A model generated the notes under the pieces. It was not told the origin of the DNA and searched no databases. It saw only the letters and a list, made by a program, of their open reading frames with translations. Positions 39,288 through 51,076 of a stretch of 64,000 bases of DNA are shown here, piece by piece. This stretch comes from Marinobacter litoralis. Its GTDB lineage: Bacteria > Pseudomonadota > Gammaproteobacteria > Pseudomonadales > Oleiphilaceae. How positions within the stretch are numbered: the stretch's first letter is position 1; every line of letters begins with the position of its first letter. The stretch is from positions 1 to 64,000 of the forward strand of contig NZ_QMDL01000004.1 in assembly GCF_003336705.1 (NCBI RefSeq). The letters run 5' to 3'. The position numbers were made by a program, and so were the translations under genes.

Positions 39288-39950
39288 TCAGTGAATTGTC
39301 TGTTCTGAGGGCGGTTCGCCTGAATTGTGCTCATCGACCACCTCACTTTCTTTCGAGGGGATTTCAAGCTCGGTCTCGCCCTGCATATTCTTTTCAATTT
39401 CACGGCCGATTTCTTCCAAATCCCGCACTTCTGACAAAGCGGGCAACTCGTCGAGACCGGTAAGATTGAAATAATCTAGAAACTGTTTGGTGGTGGCATA
39501 CATGGCCGGCCTACCCGGCACATCGCGATGCCCCACAACACGAACCCACTCTCGCTCAAGCAAGGTTCGAATGATATTGCTGCTTACCGTAACACCTCGA
39601 ATTTCTTCAATCTCGCCACGAGTGATCGGTTGCCGGTAAGCAATCAACGCCAGTGTCTCCAGCAGCGCCCGAGAGTAACGCTGTGGTTTCTCTTCAAACA
39701 GCCTGCCAACCCAAGGCGCAAATTCTGCCCTGACCTGCAATCGGTAGCCGCTGGCAACTTGCTTTAGCTCAAACCCCCGGCCTTCGCAATCGGTTTCCAG
39801 CTGCACCACGGCCTGCTCCATCGCGTGCCGCGTTGGCCGTTCACTTTCGAGAAACAGATCTCGAAGTTGTTCAATCGAGAGCGGCTTGCCTGACGCCAAC
39901 AACGCCGCCTCTACGATTGCCTGAATTCTGACTTTTTCGTCTTCGTTCAT
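39288..39950 (-). CDS. scpB: Segregation and condensation protein B
   Basis: ScpB pairs with ScpA and SMC in the condensin complex. The 220-residue protein has two winged-helix domains with the family motifs VEAALLASGKPLSIEQL, SRALLETLALIAYRQPITR and EIEEIRGVTVSSNIIRTLL. A 30-residue acidic tail follows. It is 16 bases after scpA. Confidence 0.95.
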   Translation of the reverse strand: MNEDEKVRIQAIVEAALLASGKPLSIEQLRDLFLESERPTRHAMEQAVVQLETDCEGRGFELKQVASGYRLQVRAEFAPWVGRLFEEKPQRYSRALLETLALIAYRQPITRGEIEEIRGVTVSSNIIRTLLEREWVRVVGHRDVPGRPAMYATTKQFLDYFNLTGLDELPALSEVRDLEEIGREIEKNMQGETELEIPSKESEVVDEHNSGEPPSEQTIH

Positions 39951-39966
39951 GGTCGTTGCTTACCCT

Positions 39967-40794
39967 TCAACTAACGGCTCGGGCTCTGACATGAATCGGC
40001 CCGAGCACCTCGGCTTGCACCAGCTCGATCAATTGTTCTTTCACCAATTCAAGCGTCGCCAGAAAACTCACCACAACACCGAGGCGCCCTTCTTCAACCG
40101 AAAACAAACTTTCGAACGTAACAAATCGGTCGCCCTGAAGCATCGAAAGGATATGGGACATACGTTCTCGGGTAGACAACCGCTCTTTCTCAACGTGGTG
40201 GCTAGTGAACAAATCTGCACGCTTCAGAACCCCCTGAAGCGCCAGAATCAGCTCTCGCATATCCACATCGGGATGCGGCTGGCTCGAAGGCAATTTAGGC
40301 AAAGCGGCCGAACCGATAAAGGTGTCACGCTCCACGCGCGGCATCTGATCGATGTCTTCAGCGGCCTTTTTGAAGCGCTCATATTGCTGTAACCGCCTGA
40401 TAAGCTCGGCCCTGGGGTCCAGCTCGTCGTCATCGTCACTTTCCTGACGTGGCAACAGCATTCGGGACTTAATCTCGGCGAGCGTGGCGGCCATAACGAG
40501 GTATTCTGCCGCCAGCTCGAAGCGCATCGACTCAACCGCCCCGATGTACTCCATGTACTGTCGGGTGATTTCGCTGACGTCGATATCCAGAATATTCATG
40601 TTCTGGCGCCGGATCAGGTACAGCAATAAATCCAGAGGCCCTTCGAAGGCCTCAAGAAACACTGCCAAGGCATCAGGCGGTATGTAGAGATCTTTCGGAA
40701 CATCGACTATAGGTTTGCCCGACACCAAGGCGAGGGGCACCTGCTCCATCTCACTGGATGAAGCGTCGACTGGCTCTTTGATCTCGTCCGTCAT
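39967..40794 (-). CDS. scpA: Segregation and condensation protein A (kleisin)
   Basis: ScpA is the kleisin that bridges the SMC heads. The 275-residue protein shows FEGPLDLLLYLIRRQNMNILDI near 50-70 (split here to its first 15 residues FEGPLDLLLYLIRRQ), AAEYLVMAATLAEIKSRMLL and a C-terminal winged helix ending in LELVKEQLIELVQAE. It is between trpS and scpB, and together with smc at 32864-36358 completes an SMC-ScpAB condensin within 8 kb. Confidence 0.95.
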   Translation of the reverse strand: MTDEIKEPVDASSSEMEQVPLALVSGKPIVDVPKDLYIPPDALAVFLEAFEGPLDLLLYLIRRQNMNILDIDVSEITRQYMEYIGAVESMRFELAAEYLVMAATLAEIKSRMLLPRQESDDDDELDPRAELIRRLQQYERFKKAAEDIDQMPRVERDTFIGSAALPKLPSSQPHPDVDMRELILALQGVLKRADLFTSHHVEKERLSTRERMSHILSMLQGDRFVTFESLFSVEEGRLGVVVSFLATLELVKEQLIELVQAEVLGPIHVRARAVS

Positions 40795-40832
40795 ACCACC
40801 GTGGCCTGTCTCAATGATTAGCCGCGCCCGAC

Positions 40833-42047
40833 TTAGCGATAACCAAGCCCCATCGCTTCCCGAACTTCTTCAAGGGTATCCCTTGCCGCATCCCTTGCGT
40901 GCTCTCGTCCTTCCTGCAGGATGGAGTACACCAAATCCGGGTTGTCTTCGTATTCTTTGGCTCTTTCGTGCAGGGGCTTCTGCTCTTCCACGATGGCTTC
41001 AATCAGAGGCGTCTTACATTCCAGGCAGCCAATGCCAGCACTGCGACAGCCGTCCTGAACCCAGGCACAGGTTGCCTCGTCAGAGTAAACTTTGTGCATT
41101 CCCCAAACCGGGCATTTCTCTGGTTCGCCCGGGTCAGTTCGGCGTACACGTTGCGGGTCGGTCTGCATGGTGCGGACTTTCTGGGCAACGCTATCCCGAT
41201 CTTCTCGCAGCCCAATGTAGTTATTGTAGGACTTGGACATCTTCTGGCCGTCCAGTCCTGGCATTTTAGATTCCGGAGTTAACAACGGCTGCGGCTCCGG
41301 CAGGATCACTTTGCCGCCGCCTTCGATGTAACCGTACAGGCGCTCACGGTCACCCAGCGAAATATTCTGCTGCTCTTTCAGTAAAGCACGCGCGATTTCC
41401 AGCGCCTCGGTGCTGCCCTCTTCCTGATAACGTTTTTTCAGTGAGCGGTACAATTTGGCGTTTTTCTTACCCATTTTCACGATGGCCGCTTCAGCGAGGT
41501 CTTCAAACCCGGGCTCTCGACCATAGATGTGATTGAAGCGACGAGCGATCTCGCGGGTGATTTCCACGTGTGAAACCTGATCGGCACCGACCGGAACCTT
41601 GCCAGCGCGATACAGCAAAATATCGGCACTTTGAAGCAACGGGTAACCTAGGAAACCGTAGGTCGCGAGGTCTTTTTCACGCAACTTTTCCTGCTGGTCT
41701 TTATAGGTCGGAATTCGTTCGAGCCAGCCCAGCGGGGTAATCATGGAAAGCAGCAAATGCAGCTCTGCGTGTTCCGGAACCTGAGACTGGATGAACATCG
41801 TGGACGAGCCCGGGTTTACACCAGCGGCCAACCAATCCACAACCATGTCCCAAACACTCTGTTCAATACCGGACGGATCGTCGTATTGCGTGGTTAACGC
41901 ATGCCAATCGGCAACGAAGAAGAAGCACTCGAATTCGTGCTGGAGCTTAACCCAGTTTTTCAGCACACCGTGGTAGTGGCCGAGGTGAAGCTTGCCGGTC
42001 GGACGCATGCCGGACAAAATTCTTTGCTGGGAATCGACGGAACTCAA
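40833..42047 (-). CDS. trpS: Tryptophanyl-tRNA synthetase
   Basis: TrpS attaches tryptophan to its tRNA. The 404-residue class I synthetase has RILSGMRPTGKLHLGHYHG (HIGH-like HLGHYHG) and the KMSKS motif in GLDGQKMSKSYNN. It is longer than E. coli TrpS (about 334) and contains an insertion with CLECKTPLIEA, as in the long TrpS of Pseudomonas. The start is TTG 42047 with AAGGAG 8 bases upstream; a GTG nearby runs into a stop at once. It heads the trpS-scpA-scpB-rluB run. Confidence 0.93.
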   Translation of the reverse strand: MSSVDSQQRILSGMRPTGKLHLGHYHGVLKNWVKLQHEFECFFFVADWHALTTQYDDPSGIEQSVWDMVVDWLAAGVNPGSSTMFIQSQVPEHAELHLLLSMITPLGWLERIPTYKDQQEKLREKDLATYGFLGYPLLQSADILLYRAGKVPVGADQVSHVEITREIARRFNHIYGREPGFEDLAEAAIVKMGKKNAKLYRSLKKRYQEEGSTEALEIARALLKEQQNISLGDRERLYGYIEGGGKVILPEPQPLLTPESKMPGLDGQKMSKSYNNYIGLREDRDSVAQKVRTMQTDPQRVRRTDPGEPEKCPVWGMHKVYSDEATCAWVQDGCRSAGIGCLECKTPLIEAIVEEQKPLHERAKEYEDNPDLVYSILQEGREHARDAARDTLEEVREAMGLGYR

Positions 42048-42186
42048 AGCACAAACTCCTTCTTTCTATTTATAGAGCGCCTGAATGAGCGTGAGGTCAC
42101 GGGGTTAGTCATCAGGCTGACCGGGCATTATAGTCTTAACACCCGCCTGCGTTAAACAAACAGGCTTAAAACAATCTCCCTCAAAT

Positions 42187-42225
42187 GAAAAACCCCCGGC
42201 ATTCTTTCGAATCCGGGGGTTTTTC
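42187..42225 (-). terminator. Strong rho-independent terminator after sucD
   Basis: GAAAAACCCCCGG (42187-42199) pairs with CCGGGGGTTTTTC (42213-42225), with an inner ATTC/GAAT extension around TTTC. On the minus strand it ends in a T run, 18 bases beyond the sucD stop, and closes the TCA cluster transcript. Confidence 0.95.
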
Positions 42226-42242
42226 ACAGGTCGTAAAAAGGC

Positions 42243-43115
42243 TTACCAGCCAGTTACTTCCTGCAGAGCTTTGCCGATTTCAGCAAGGCTGCGCACGGTT
42301 TTAACACCGGCGTCGTTCAGAGCTGCGAATTTCTCATCCGCGGTGCCCTTACCACCTGAAATGATGGCACCTGCGTGGCCCATACGCTTGCCTGGAGGCG
42401 CAGTTACGCCGGCAATGTAGGAAACAACAGGCTTAGTGACGTTGTCTTTGATGAAGGCTGCCGCTTCTTCTTCGGCAGTACCACCGATTTCACCGATCAT
42501 CACGATAGCCTCGGTCTGCGGATCTTCCTGCAGCAGCTTGAGAATGTCGATGAAGTTAGAACCCGGAATCGGGTCACCACCGATGCCTACGCAAGTAGAC
42601 TGGCCGTAGCCGAAGTCTGTGGTCTGCTTGACCGCTTCGTAAGTTAGGGTGCCAGAGCGAGATACGATACCGACTTTACCAGGCTTGTGAATGTGGCCCG
42701 GCATGATGCCGATCTTGCTTTCGCCCGGTGTGATAACGCCTGGGCAGTTAGGCCCGATCATGCGAACGCCTTTACGATCAACGTATTCTTTGGCGTATAG
42801 CATATCGATGGTCGGGATACCTTCGGTGATGCACACGATCAGCTCGAGGCCGGCGTCTGCCGCTTCGATGATGGCATCTTTACAGAACGGAGCTGGTACG
42901 TAGATCACGGTAGCCTGAGCACCGGTCTGTTCTACCGCTTCACGTACGGTGTTGAATACCGGCAGACCCAGGTGAGTAGTGCCGCCCTTCCCCGGGCTTA
43001 CGCCACCAACCATTTTGGTGCCGTATTCGATAGCCTGCTCAGAGTGGAAAGTACCCTGTGCGCCGGTAAAGCCCTGGCAGATAACCTTGGTGTCTTTATT
43101 AATCAGGATGCTCAT
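42243..43115 (-). CDS. sucD: Succinyl-CoA synthetase alpha subunit
   Basis: SucD with SucC makes succinate and ATP/GTP from succinyl-CoA. The 290-residue protein has the CoA-binding Rossmann start ([20 protein letters not shown]), [20 protein letters not shown] and the phosphohistidine H247 in [17 protein letters not shown]. Its start overlaps the sucC stop by one base (TAATG). It is the last gene of the cluster before the terminator. Confidence 0.98.
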   Translation of the reverse strand: MSILINKDTKVICQGFTGAQGTFHSEQAIEYGTKMVGGVSPGKGGTTHLGLPVFNTVREAVEQTGAQATVIYVPAPFCKDAIIEAADAGLELIVCITEGIPTIDMLYAKEYVDRKGVRMIGPNCPGVITPGESKIGIMPGHIHKPGKVGIVSRSGTLTYEAVKQTTDFGYGQSTCVGIGGDPIPGSNFIDILKLLQEDPQTEAIVMIGEIGGTAEEEAAAFIKDNVTKPVVSYIAGVTAPPGKRMGHAGAIISGGKGTADEKFAALNDAGVKTVRSLAEIGKALQEVTGW

Positions 43116-44281
43116 TATTTACCCCCTGCGGCTTTAACGACTTGCTCTGCAGCATCAGCAAGGCTGCTAGCGGCGATGATGTTCAAGCCACTGTCAGCCA
43201 GAACTTTGGAACCCAGCTCGGCGTTGTTACCTTCAAGGCGAACAACCACGGGAACTTTAACGCCCACTTCTTTCACTGCACCGATGATGCCTTCGGCAAT
43301 CATGTCGCAACGAACGATACCACCGAAGATGTTAACCAGAACGGCCTGTACAGCGTCGTCAGACAGGATGATCTTGAACGCTTCAGAAACACGCTCTTTG
43401 GTCGCACCGCCACCAACGTCCAGGAAGTTGGCCGGCTTACCGCCAGACAGCTTGATGATATCCATGGTACCCATGGCCAGGCCTGCGCCGTTAACCATGC
43501 AACCGATGTTGCCTTCAAGCGCAACGTAGTTCAGTTCCCAAGCAGCGGCTTCCGCTTCGCGGGCGTCTTCCTGAGAAGGATCGCGCATTTCCTGCAGCTT
43601 CTTCTGACGGTACAACGCGTTGCCATCGGCACCAATCTTGGCGTCCAGGCAGTGCAGATCACCGGCCGGAGTAATAACCAGCGGGTTAATTTCCATCAGT
43701 GCCAGGTCGTAGTCTTCGAACAGCTTTGCCAGCCCCATGAAGATTTTGGTGAACTGACCAATCTGCTTACCTTCAAGACCCAACTGGAATGCCAGGTCAC
43801 GACCCTGGTATGGCTGAGGGCCAACCAGCGGATCGATCTCAGCGCGCAGAATCTTTTCCGGTGTCTCTTCAGCAACCGTTTCGATCTCAACACCACCTTC
43901 AGTGGACGCCATGAATACGATACGGCGAGTACCACGGTCTACAACCGCACCCAGGTAGAGTTCCTGGTCGATGTCGGTCAATGACTCAACAAGAATCTTG
44001 CTTACTGGCTGACCGTTTTCGTCGGTCTGGAAAGTGACCAGATTCTTGCCCAACCACTGCTCGGCAAACGCACGGATTTCGTCTGTGCTCTTAACCAGCT
44101 TTACACCGCCAGCCTTACCACGGCCACCAGCGTGAACCTGTGCTTTGACAACCCAGCTGTTGCCGCCAATTTTTTCGGCCGCTGCAACTGCTTCTTCTGG
44201 GGTATCACAGGCGATGCCTTGTGAGACAGGCAGGCCATATTCAGCGAATAGCTGCTTGCCCTGATATTCATGCAAATTCAT
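43115..44281 (-). CDS. sucC: Succinyl-CoA synthetase beta subunit
   Basis: SucC is the ATP-grasp subunit that binds nucleotide and succinate. The 388-residue protein opens [20 protein letters not shown] and has [18 protein letters not shown] and [19 protein letters not shown], then [20 protein letters not shown] 44281 gives the family start; the open frame reaches 44344 without meaning. It is separated from lpdA by 197 bases that hold a large hairpin, so it may have some independent regulation. Confidence 0.98.
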   Translation of the reverse strand: MNLHEYQGKQLFAEYGLPVSQGIACDTPEEAVAAAEKIGGNSWVVKAQVHAGGRGKAGGVKLVKSTDEIRAFAEQWLGKNLVTFQTDENGQPVSKILVESLTDIDQELYLGAVVDRGTRRIVFMASTEGGVEIETVAEETPEKILRAEIDPLVGPQPYQGRDLAFQLGLEGKQIGQFTKIFMGLAKLFEDYDLALMEINPLVITPAGDLHCLDAKIGADGNALYRQKKLQEMRDPSQEDAREAEAAAWELNYVALEGNIGCMVNGAGLAMGTMDIIKLSGGKPANFLDVGGGATKERVSEAFKIILSDDAVQAVLVNIFGGIVRCDMIAEGIIGAVKEVGVKVPVVVRLEGNNAELGSKVLADSGLNIIAASSLADAAEQVVKAAGGK

Positions 44282-44434
44282 AGTTAATGTCCCGCTATTT
44301 GATGGAGGATAACCACGTACGGAGAAGAACCCGCCGCTCCCCAAATTGGGAAGTCTTAAACGCGAATTCGGTTTGATGAGCAGGGGATCACCTCAGCTCA
44401 CCATGTCCGCAACCAGAAATCGGTTGTTGTTATA

Positions 44435-44467
44435 GCGAAGGGGCGCTCTTCCGGGCGCCCCTTCGCT
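44435..44467 (-). other. Large hairpin in the lpdA-sucC gap
   Basis: GCGAAGGGGCGC pairs with GCGCCCCTTCGC around a short loop, just after the lpdA stop and about 155 bases before sucC. No T run follows on the minus strand. It may be a partial terminator, an mRNA-stabilising stem or a processing site that adjusts sucCD relative to sucAB-lpdA. Confidence 0.6.
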
Positions 44468-44478
44468 TCTGGTCTGCG

Positions 44479-45951
<1,473 letters not shown>

Positions 45952-45956
45952 TCAGC

Positions 45957-47180
45957 TTACACGTCCAGCAGGATACGCGCCGGGTCTTCAAGCATTTCCT
46001 TGATGGCTACCAGGAACTGAACAGCGTCTTTGCCGTCGATCATACGGTGATCGTATGACAGTGCCAGGTACATCATGGGCAGGATCTCAACCTTGCCGTT
46101 CACCGCCATTGGGCGCTCCTGGATCTTGTGCATACCCAGAATCGCTGTCTGTGGCGGGTTCAGGATCGGCGTAGAAATCAACGATCCGAAAATACCACCG
46201 TTGGTAATGGTAAAGGTACCACCGGTCATGTCTTCAATACCCAGCTTGCCGCCCTTAGCCTTGGTACCGTATTCAACGATCTTCTTCTCGATATCGGCCA
46301 GACCCAGTGCGTCAACGTCACGGATAACCGGCACAACCAGGCCACGCTCGGTAGAGACAGCAACACCGATGTCCTGGTAGCCGTGGTAAACCATGTCGTT
46401 GCCGTCGATGGATGCGTTAACAGCCGGGAAGCGCTTGAGTGCTTCGGTTGCAGCTTTGGCAAAGAACGACATGAAACCAAGCTTGATGTCGTGACGCTTA
46501 ACAAAGCTCTCCTGATACTGCTTACGCAGCTCCATGATCGGTGCCATGTTCACTTCGTTGAACGTGGTCAACATAGCAGCTGTCTGCTGAGCTTCAACCA
46601 GACGCTTCGCGATGCTGGCACGCAGACGCGTCATCGGCACACGCTTTTGTGGACGCTCACCCGGTGCAACATTTACTTCCGGTGCCGCCGCAGGCTTAGC
46701 CACTGCAGAACCCGAAGATTTCTTGCTCTCGATGAAGTTCTGAACATCTTCCTTGGTGACACGACCGTCTTTACCAGTGCCTTTGACGGCTGCAGGATCA
46801 ACGTCGTTTTCTTCCGCCAACTTACGCGCTGCCGGGCTCAGGATCGCGTCACCGGATTCAGTTGCATCTTCGCTCGCATCGGACTTATCTTCGTCCTTGC
46901 TGCTATCCGCCTTGCTTTCTGCCGGCTTGGACTCACCCGCCGCGCCTTCTTTAAACTTACCGATCACTTCGCCGCTTTCGCAGGTATCGCCTTCGGCTTT
47001 TACGATCTCTTCAATGACGCCATCAGCCGGCGCAACCACTTCGAGCACAACTTTGTCGGTTTCAATATCGACAATCAGCTCGTCACGTGAACAGGCTTCG
47101 CCTGGCTGCTTGTGCCAAGTCGCGACGGTGCCTTCGGCAACCGACTCAGGGAAAACTGGGGCTTTAATCTCTATTGTCAT
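45957..47180 (-). CDS. sucB: 2-oxoglutarate dehydrogenase E2 (dihydrolipoamide succinyltransferase)
   Basis: SucB transfers succinyl groups to CoA and forms the core of the complex. The 407-residue protein has one lipoyl domain (lipoylated K43 in [10 protein letters not shown]), an Ala/Ser/Asp-rich linker, the E1/E3-binding domain ([20 protein letters not shown]) and the acyltransferase domain ending in [16 protein letters not shown] with the active-site His and Asp. It is 25 bases after sucA. Confidence 0.97.
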   Translation of the reverse strand: MTIEIKAPVFPESVAEGTVATWHKQPGEACSRDELIVDIETDKVVLEVVAPADGVIEEIVKAEGDTCESGEVIGKFKEGAAGESKPAESKADSSKDEDKSDASEDATESGDAILSPAARKLAEENDVDPAAVKGTGKDGRVTKEDVQNFIESKKSSGSAVAKPAAAPEVNVAPGERPQKRVPMTRLRASIAKRLVEAQQTAAMLTTFNEVNMAPIMELRKQYQESFVKRHDIKLGFMSFFAKAATEALKRFPAVNASIDGNDMVYHGYQDIGVAVSTERGLVVPVIRDVDALGLADIEKKIVEYGTKAKGGKLGIEDMTGGTFTITNGGIFGSLISTPILNPPQTAILGMHKIQERPMAVNGKVEILPMMYLALSYDHRMIDGKDAVQFLVAIKEMLEDPARILLDV

Positions 47181-47205
47181 TACAATTCCTTAGCTCGGTA
47201 GCTCG

Positions 47206-50043
47206 TCAGATTTCGAACGCGTCGTTAACCAATTGTTTCTGCTCTTCAATGTGTACAGACATATGTCCACACGCAGGAGCAGCAGAAGGCTCACGACCGG
47301 CATACTGAAGGTAGAGTTTTGGGTTCAGACGTTGCAGTGCATTACGCATATGGTGCTGACTTGGGTACCAAGCACCCTGGTTCATTGGTTCTTCTTGACA
47401 CCAAACCACAGTCTTCAGCTTAGGATACTGACCCAGAATTTCATCAAGGTCGTCAGCCGGGAACGGGTATAGCTGTTCAATACGAACCAGCGCGACATCA
47501 TCACGCTCATCTGCTTTCTTCTTATCCAGCAGATCGTAATACACCTTACCGCTGCACATGATCAGGCGCGTTACCTTCTTCGGATCCGGCAGATCCTTTT
47601 CAGGCAACACGGTCTGGAATGTGCCAGACGTCAAATCGTCCAAGCTTGAAATAGCTTCTTTGTGGCGCAGCAGGCTCTTCGGCGTGATCGCAATCAACGG
47701 CTTCCGCAACGGACGCTTCACCTGGCGTCGCAGCATGTGGAATACCTGAGATGGCGTTGTCGGCACACACACCTGAATGTTGTGCTGAGCAGACAACTGA
47801 AGGAAACGCTCCAAACGGGCTGAACTGTGTTCCGGCCCCTGCCCCTCATAACCATGAGGCAGAAGGAGTGTCAGACCACACAAACGGCCCCACTTGTGCT
47901 CGCCACTGGTCAGGAATTGGTCGATAACCACCTGAGCACCGTTGGCGAAGTCACCAAACTGCGCTTCCCAAATAATCAATGCGTCTGGCTGGGTGGTTGC
48001 GTAGCCATACTCGAACGCCATAACGGCTTCTTCAGACAGCAGCGAGTCATAGATATCGAAACTCGGCTGGTCTTCCGACAACGCCTGAAGCGAGATGTGC
48101 GAAGAGCCATCTTTCTGGTTATGGAGCACGGCATGACGGTGGGAGAAAGTACCGCGTCCAACGTCTTGACCCGTCAGGCGGACCTGGTGCCCTTCGTTGA
48201 GCAGTGTCGCGTAGGACATCATCTCACCGTAGCCCCAGTTCAGAGGCAACGCGCCTGCTGTCATTTTCTCGCGGTCATTAACAATCTTGGCCACCTGTCG
48301 CTGCACGCTGAAACCTTCCGGAACCTGCGTCAATTTGGCGCCCAACTTCTTGATCGTTTTGGCCGCTACGCTGGTTTTGCACTTGGCCGTCCACTCGTGC
48401 CCCAGATAGGGAGTCCAGTCCACATACAGGTCTTTGTTAGGCTCTTTAACCAGCGACTTGACCACGTGCTCGCCATTGTCGAGCGCATCCCGGTAATCCA
48501 GCTCCATCTGTTTGACTTCATCCTCGCTGAGGATGCCGTCCTGCATCAGCTGATCGGCGTAGATGTTTCGCGTGGTTTTCAGCTTACGAATCTTTTCGTA
48601 CATCAACGGCTGAGTAGCCGCAGGCTCGTCCGCTTCGTTGTGGCCGCGACGACGGTAGCAAACCAGATCGATGACGACATCACGCTTGAACTCGTTGCGG
48701 TAATCAACGGCCAGGTGGGTCGCGAACATCACCGCTTCGGGATCGTCTGCGTTAACGTGAAGAATAGGTGCCTGGACCATCTTGGCCACGTCAGTACAGT
48801 ATTCCGTAGAACGGGCATCTTCCTGCCTGCTCGTGGTGAAACCAACCTGGTTGTTAATCACGATGTGAATGGTACCACCCACTCCGAAGCCCCGTGTCTG
48901 GGACATCTGGAAGGTTTCCATCACCACGCCCTGGCCCGCGAAGGCCGCATCACCGTGCATCACAATCGGCAACACTTTGGTGCCGTCTGTGTCATTACGG
49001 CGATCCTGGCGAGCTCGAACGGAGCCCACGACAACCGGAGCAACGATTTCCAGGTGCGACGGGTTAAACGCCATCGCCAAGTGAACTTCGCCACCCGGTG
49101 TCATAACGTTTGAGGAGAAGCCCTGGTGATATTTCACGTCACCCGAACCGGAATCCGCGAGCTTTTTGCCCTCGAACTCGTCGAACAATTCTTTGGGGTT
49201 CTTACCGAGCGTGTTGACCAACACGTTCAAACGGCCACGGTGCGCCATGCCCAAGACGATTTCTTTGGCACCGTACGAGCCGGCACGCTGAATCAATTCG
49301 TCAAGGCAAGGAATCAGGCTCTCACCGCCTTCAAGGCCGAAACGCTTAACACCCGGGTAACGGGAGCCCAAATACTTCTCGAGGCCTTCAGCAGCCGTCA
49401 GGCGCTCCAGAAGATGCTTGCGGGTTTCAGCCTCGTACTGAGGACGGGAACGTACCGGCTCCATGCGCTGCTGGAACCAACGCTTGATGCGCGTGTCAAC
49501 CACGTGCATGTATTCAGCGCCGATACTTTGGCAATAGGTTTGACGAAGCCCGTCAACGATGTCTCTAAGCTTCATTGTCTCAGAACCGAAGCTCAGCGAG
49601 CCGGTCTGAAACTCTAAATCCAGATCGGATTCATGCAACTCATGAAACGCCGGATCAAGATCTTCTACAGGTTCACGCTGCCAGACACCCAGTGGGTCAA
49701 GCTTGGATTCCTGATGACCGCGGAAACGGTATGCGTTGATCAGCTGAAGAACACGGATCTGCTTTTTGTCAGCATCGGATGTGGCGCTGGCCGGAACGCC
49801 GCCACTGGCCAAAAAGCGCTGGTTTCGCGAGATGTGTTCAAACTGTTCACGGATCGTCGAGTGAATAACGTCACGGCCTTGATTGCCATCGACGCTCGGG
49901 AGCTTATCGAAGTAGCTCCGCCACTCTTCAGGAATAGCATTGGGATCTGTCAGGTAGGTTTCAAAAAGCTGTTCAACATAGGCTAGATTCCCACCCTGCA
50001 AGTGGGACGTCTGCCATAACTGCTCCATGATGCTTTCGTGCAT
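47206..50043 (-). CDS. sucA: 2-oxoglutarate dehydrogenase E1
   Basis: SucA is the thiamine-diphosphate enzyme that decarboxylates 2-oxoglutarate and succinylates the E2 lipoyl group. The 945-residue protein has the N-terminal helix motif for E2 binding (IPEEWRSYFDKLP), VLGMAHRGRLNVLVNTLGK, the TPP region MHGDAAFAGQGVVMETFQMS and LLPHGYEGQGPEHSSARLER. ATG 50043 has AAGGTGAG about 10 bases upstream; ATG 50028 is an alternative. It is followed closely by sucB and lpdA. Confidence 0.97.
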   Translation of the reverse strand: MHESIMEQLWQTSHLQGGNLAYVEQLFETYLTDPNAIPEEWRSYFDKLPSVDGNQGRDVIHSTIREQFEHISRNQRFLASGGVPASATSDADKKQIRVLQLINAYRFRGHQESKLDPLGVWQREPVEDLDPAFHELHESDLDLEFQTGSLSFGSETMKLRDIVDGLRQTYCQSIGAEYMHVVDTRIKRWFQQRMEPVRSRPQYEAETRKHLLERLTAAEGLEKYLGSRYPGVKRFGLEGGESLIPCLDELIQRAGSYGAKEIVLGMAHRGRLNVLVNTLGKNPKELFDEFEGKKLADSGSGDVKYHQGFSSNVMTPGGEVHLAMAFNPSHLEIVAPVVVGSVRARQDRRNDTDGTKVLPIVMHGDAAFAGQGVVMETFQMSQTRGFGVGGTIHIVINNQVGFTTSRQEDARSTEYCTDVAKMVQAPILHVNADDPEAVMFATHLAVDYRNEFKRDVVIDLVCYRRRGHNEADEPAATQPLMYEKIRKLKTTRNIYADQLMQDGILSEDEVKQMELDYRDALDNGEHVVKSLVKEPNKDLYVDWTPYLGHEWTAKCKTSVAAKTIKKLGAKLTQVPEGFSVQRQVAKIVNDREKMTAGALPLNWGYGEMMSYATLLNEGHQVRLTGQDVGRGTFSHRHAVLHNQKDGSSHISLQALSEDQPSFDIYDSLLSEEAVMAFEYGYATTQPDALIIWEAQFGDFANGAQVVIDQFLTSGEHKWGRLCGLTLLLPHGYEGQGPEHSSARLERFLQLSAQHNIQVCVPTTPSQVFHMLRRQVKRPLRKPLIAITPKSLLRHKEAISSLDDLTSGTFQTVLPEKDLPDPKKVTRLIMCSGKVYYDLLDKKKADERDDVALVRIEQLYPFPADDLDEILGQYPKLKTVVWCQEEPMNQGAWYPSQHHMRNALQRLNPKLYLQYAGREPSAAPACGHMSVHIEEQKQLVNDAFEI

Positions 50044-50356
50044 TTTGAATAGCTCACCTTGGCTGGTGCGGGGGAGCGGGTATGGTCGGCCAGTGGTATT
50101 TTCCAGTCAATACGGGTTATTACGGCATGACACCGGATACCACAACCATTACGGATGATTCCGTCCCCTGTGATTTTTTGTACTCAGCGACACTGCAAGG
50201 AAACCAGAGAGCGGGAACCAGGCAGCGGAGTCAGTTTGCATCCTGGTAAGACTTTTGACTATAAGCCTTTGGTTGAAGGCCCCGCATAAGCGAGGCCTTC
50301 AGGAGTGCTAACTGGCGTCGGATAACCAGTATAGCTATTTCTTCGTGATTTGCCGG
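50044..50356. other. Intergenic region between sdhB and sucA
   Basis: This 313-base gap separates the sdh and suc groups on the minus strand. Near sdhB it holds an imperfect hairpin (GAAGGCCC at 50275-50282 with GGCCTTC at 50294-50300, ATAA loop) that may end or weaken the sdh transcript, though no T run follows. A promoter for sucA is expected here but I could not pick a convincing one by eye. Confidence 0.5.
50275..50300 (-). terminator. Possible terminator after sdhB
   Basis: A hairpin with 7 outer and 3 inner base pairs and one C-A mismatch, loop ATAA, lies 57 bases beyond the sdhB stop. The lack of a T run makes it a weak or attenuating terminator, which would let some transcription pass into sucA. 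Confidence 0.45.
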
Positions 50357-51061
50357 TCAGGTAGCCCTTTGCAGCAACAAATTCCGAATGTGGCCGATTG
50401 CCTTGGTCGGGTTCAGACCTTTCGGGCAAACGCTGACGCAGTTCATGATACCCCTGCAACGGAATACGCTGAACGGATCATCCAGTTCGGCCAAACGCTC
50501 AGCCTGAGCCGTGTCGCGACTGTCCGCCAAGAAGCGGTATGCCTGCAACAGACCTGATGGACCGATGAACTTGTCCGGATTCCACCAGAACGACGGACAC
50601 GCAGTGGAACAGCACGCACAGAGAATACACTCGTACAAACCGTCCAGCTTTTCACGCTCCTCCGGAGACTGCAGGCGCTCAATGGCCGGTGCCGGATTGT
50701 CGTTTACCAAGTACGGCATAACCTTTTCGTACTGCTTGTAGAAAAGGCCCATGTCGACAACCAGATCACGAATAACAGGCAGGCCAGGCAAAGGGCGCAG
50801 AACCAGCTTGTTGTTCTTGACCACGTCGGAAACCGGCGTGATACAAGCCAAACCGTTCTTGCCGTTCATGTTCATGCCGTCAGAACCACACACACCTTCA
50901 CGGCAGGAACGACGGTAACTCATGGAAGGATCTTTTTCCTTCACAAGGTTCAGAACGTCCAGAACCATAAGGTCTTTGCCTGCAGGAATCTCAACTTCGA
51001 CATCCTGCATGTAAGGGGCGTTATCAGCTTCTGGATTGTAGCGATACAGACTTACCAACAT
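50357..51061 (-). CDS. sdhB: Succinate dehydrogenase iron-sulfur subunit
   Basis: SdhB carries electrons from the flavoprotein to ubiquinone. The 234-residue protein has all three cluster motifs: 2Fe-2S (CREGVCGSDGMNMNGKNG then LAC), 4Fe-4S (CILCACCSTACPSFWW) and 3Fe-4S (CRGIMNCVSVCPKGLNP). It lies 15 bases after sdhA at the end of sdhCDAB. Confidence 0.98.
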   Translation of the reverse strand: MLVSLYRYNPEADNAPYMQDVEVEIPAGKDLMVLDVLNLVKEKDPSMSYRRSCREGVCGSDGMNMNGKNGLACITPVSDVVKNNKLVLRPLPGLPVIRDLVVDMGLFYKQYEKVMPYLVNDNPAPAIERLQSPEEREKLDGLYECILCACCSTACPSFWWNPDKFIGPSGLLQAYRFLADSRDTAQAERLAELDDPFSVFRCRGIMNCVSVCPKGLNPTKAIGHIRNLLLQRAT

Positions 51062-51076
51062 ATTCAGAATCTCCCC

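Noticed and set aside
47827-49113. Open frame of about 428 codons opposite sucA
   Set aside because: Same effect of strong codon bias in a highly expressed gene; no ribosome binding site or recognisable motif.
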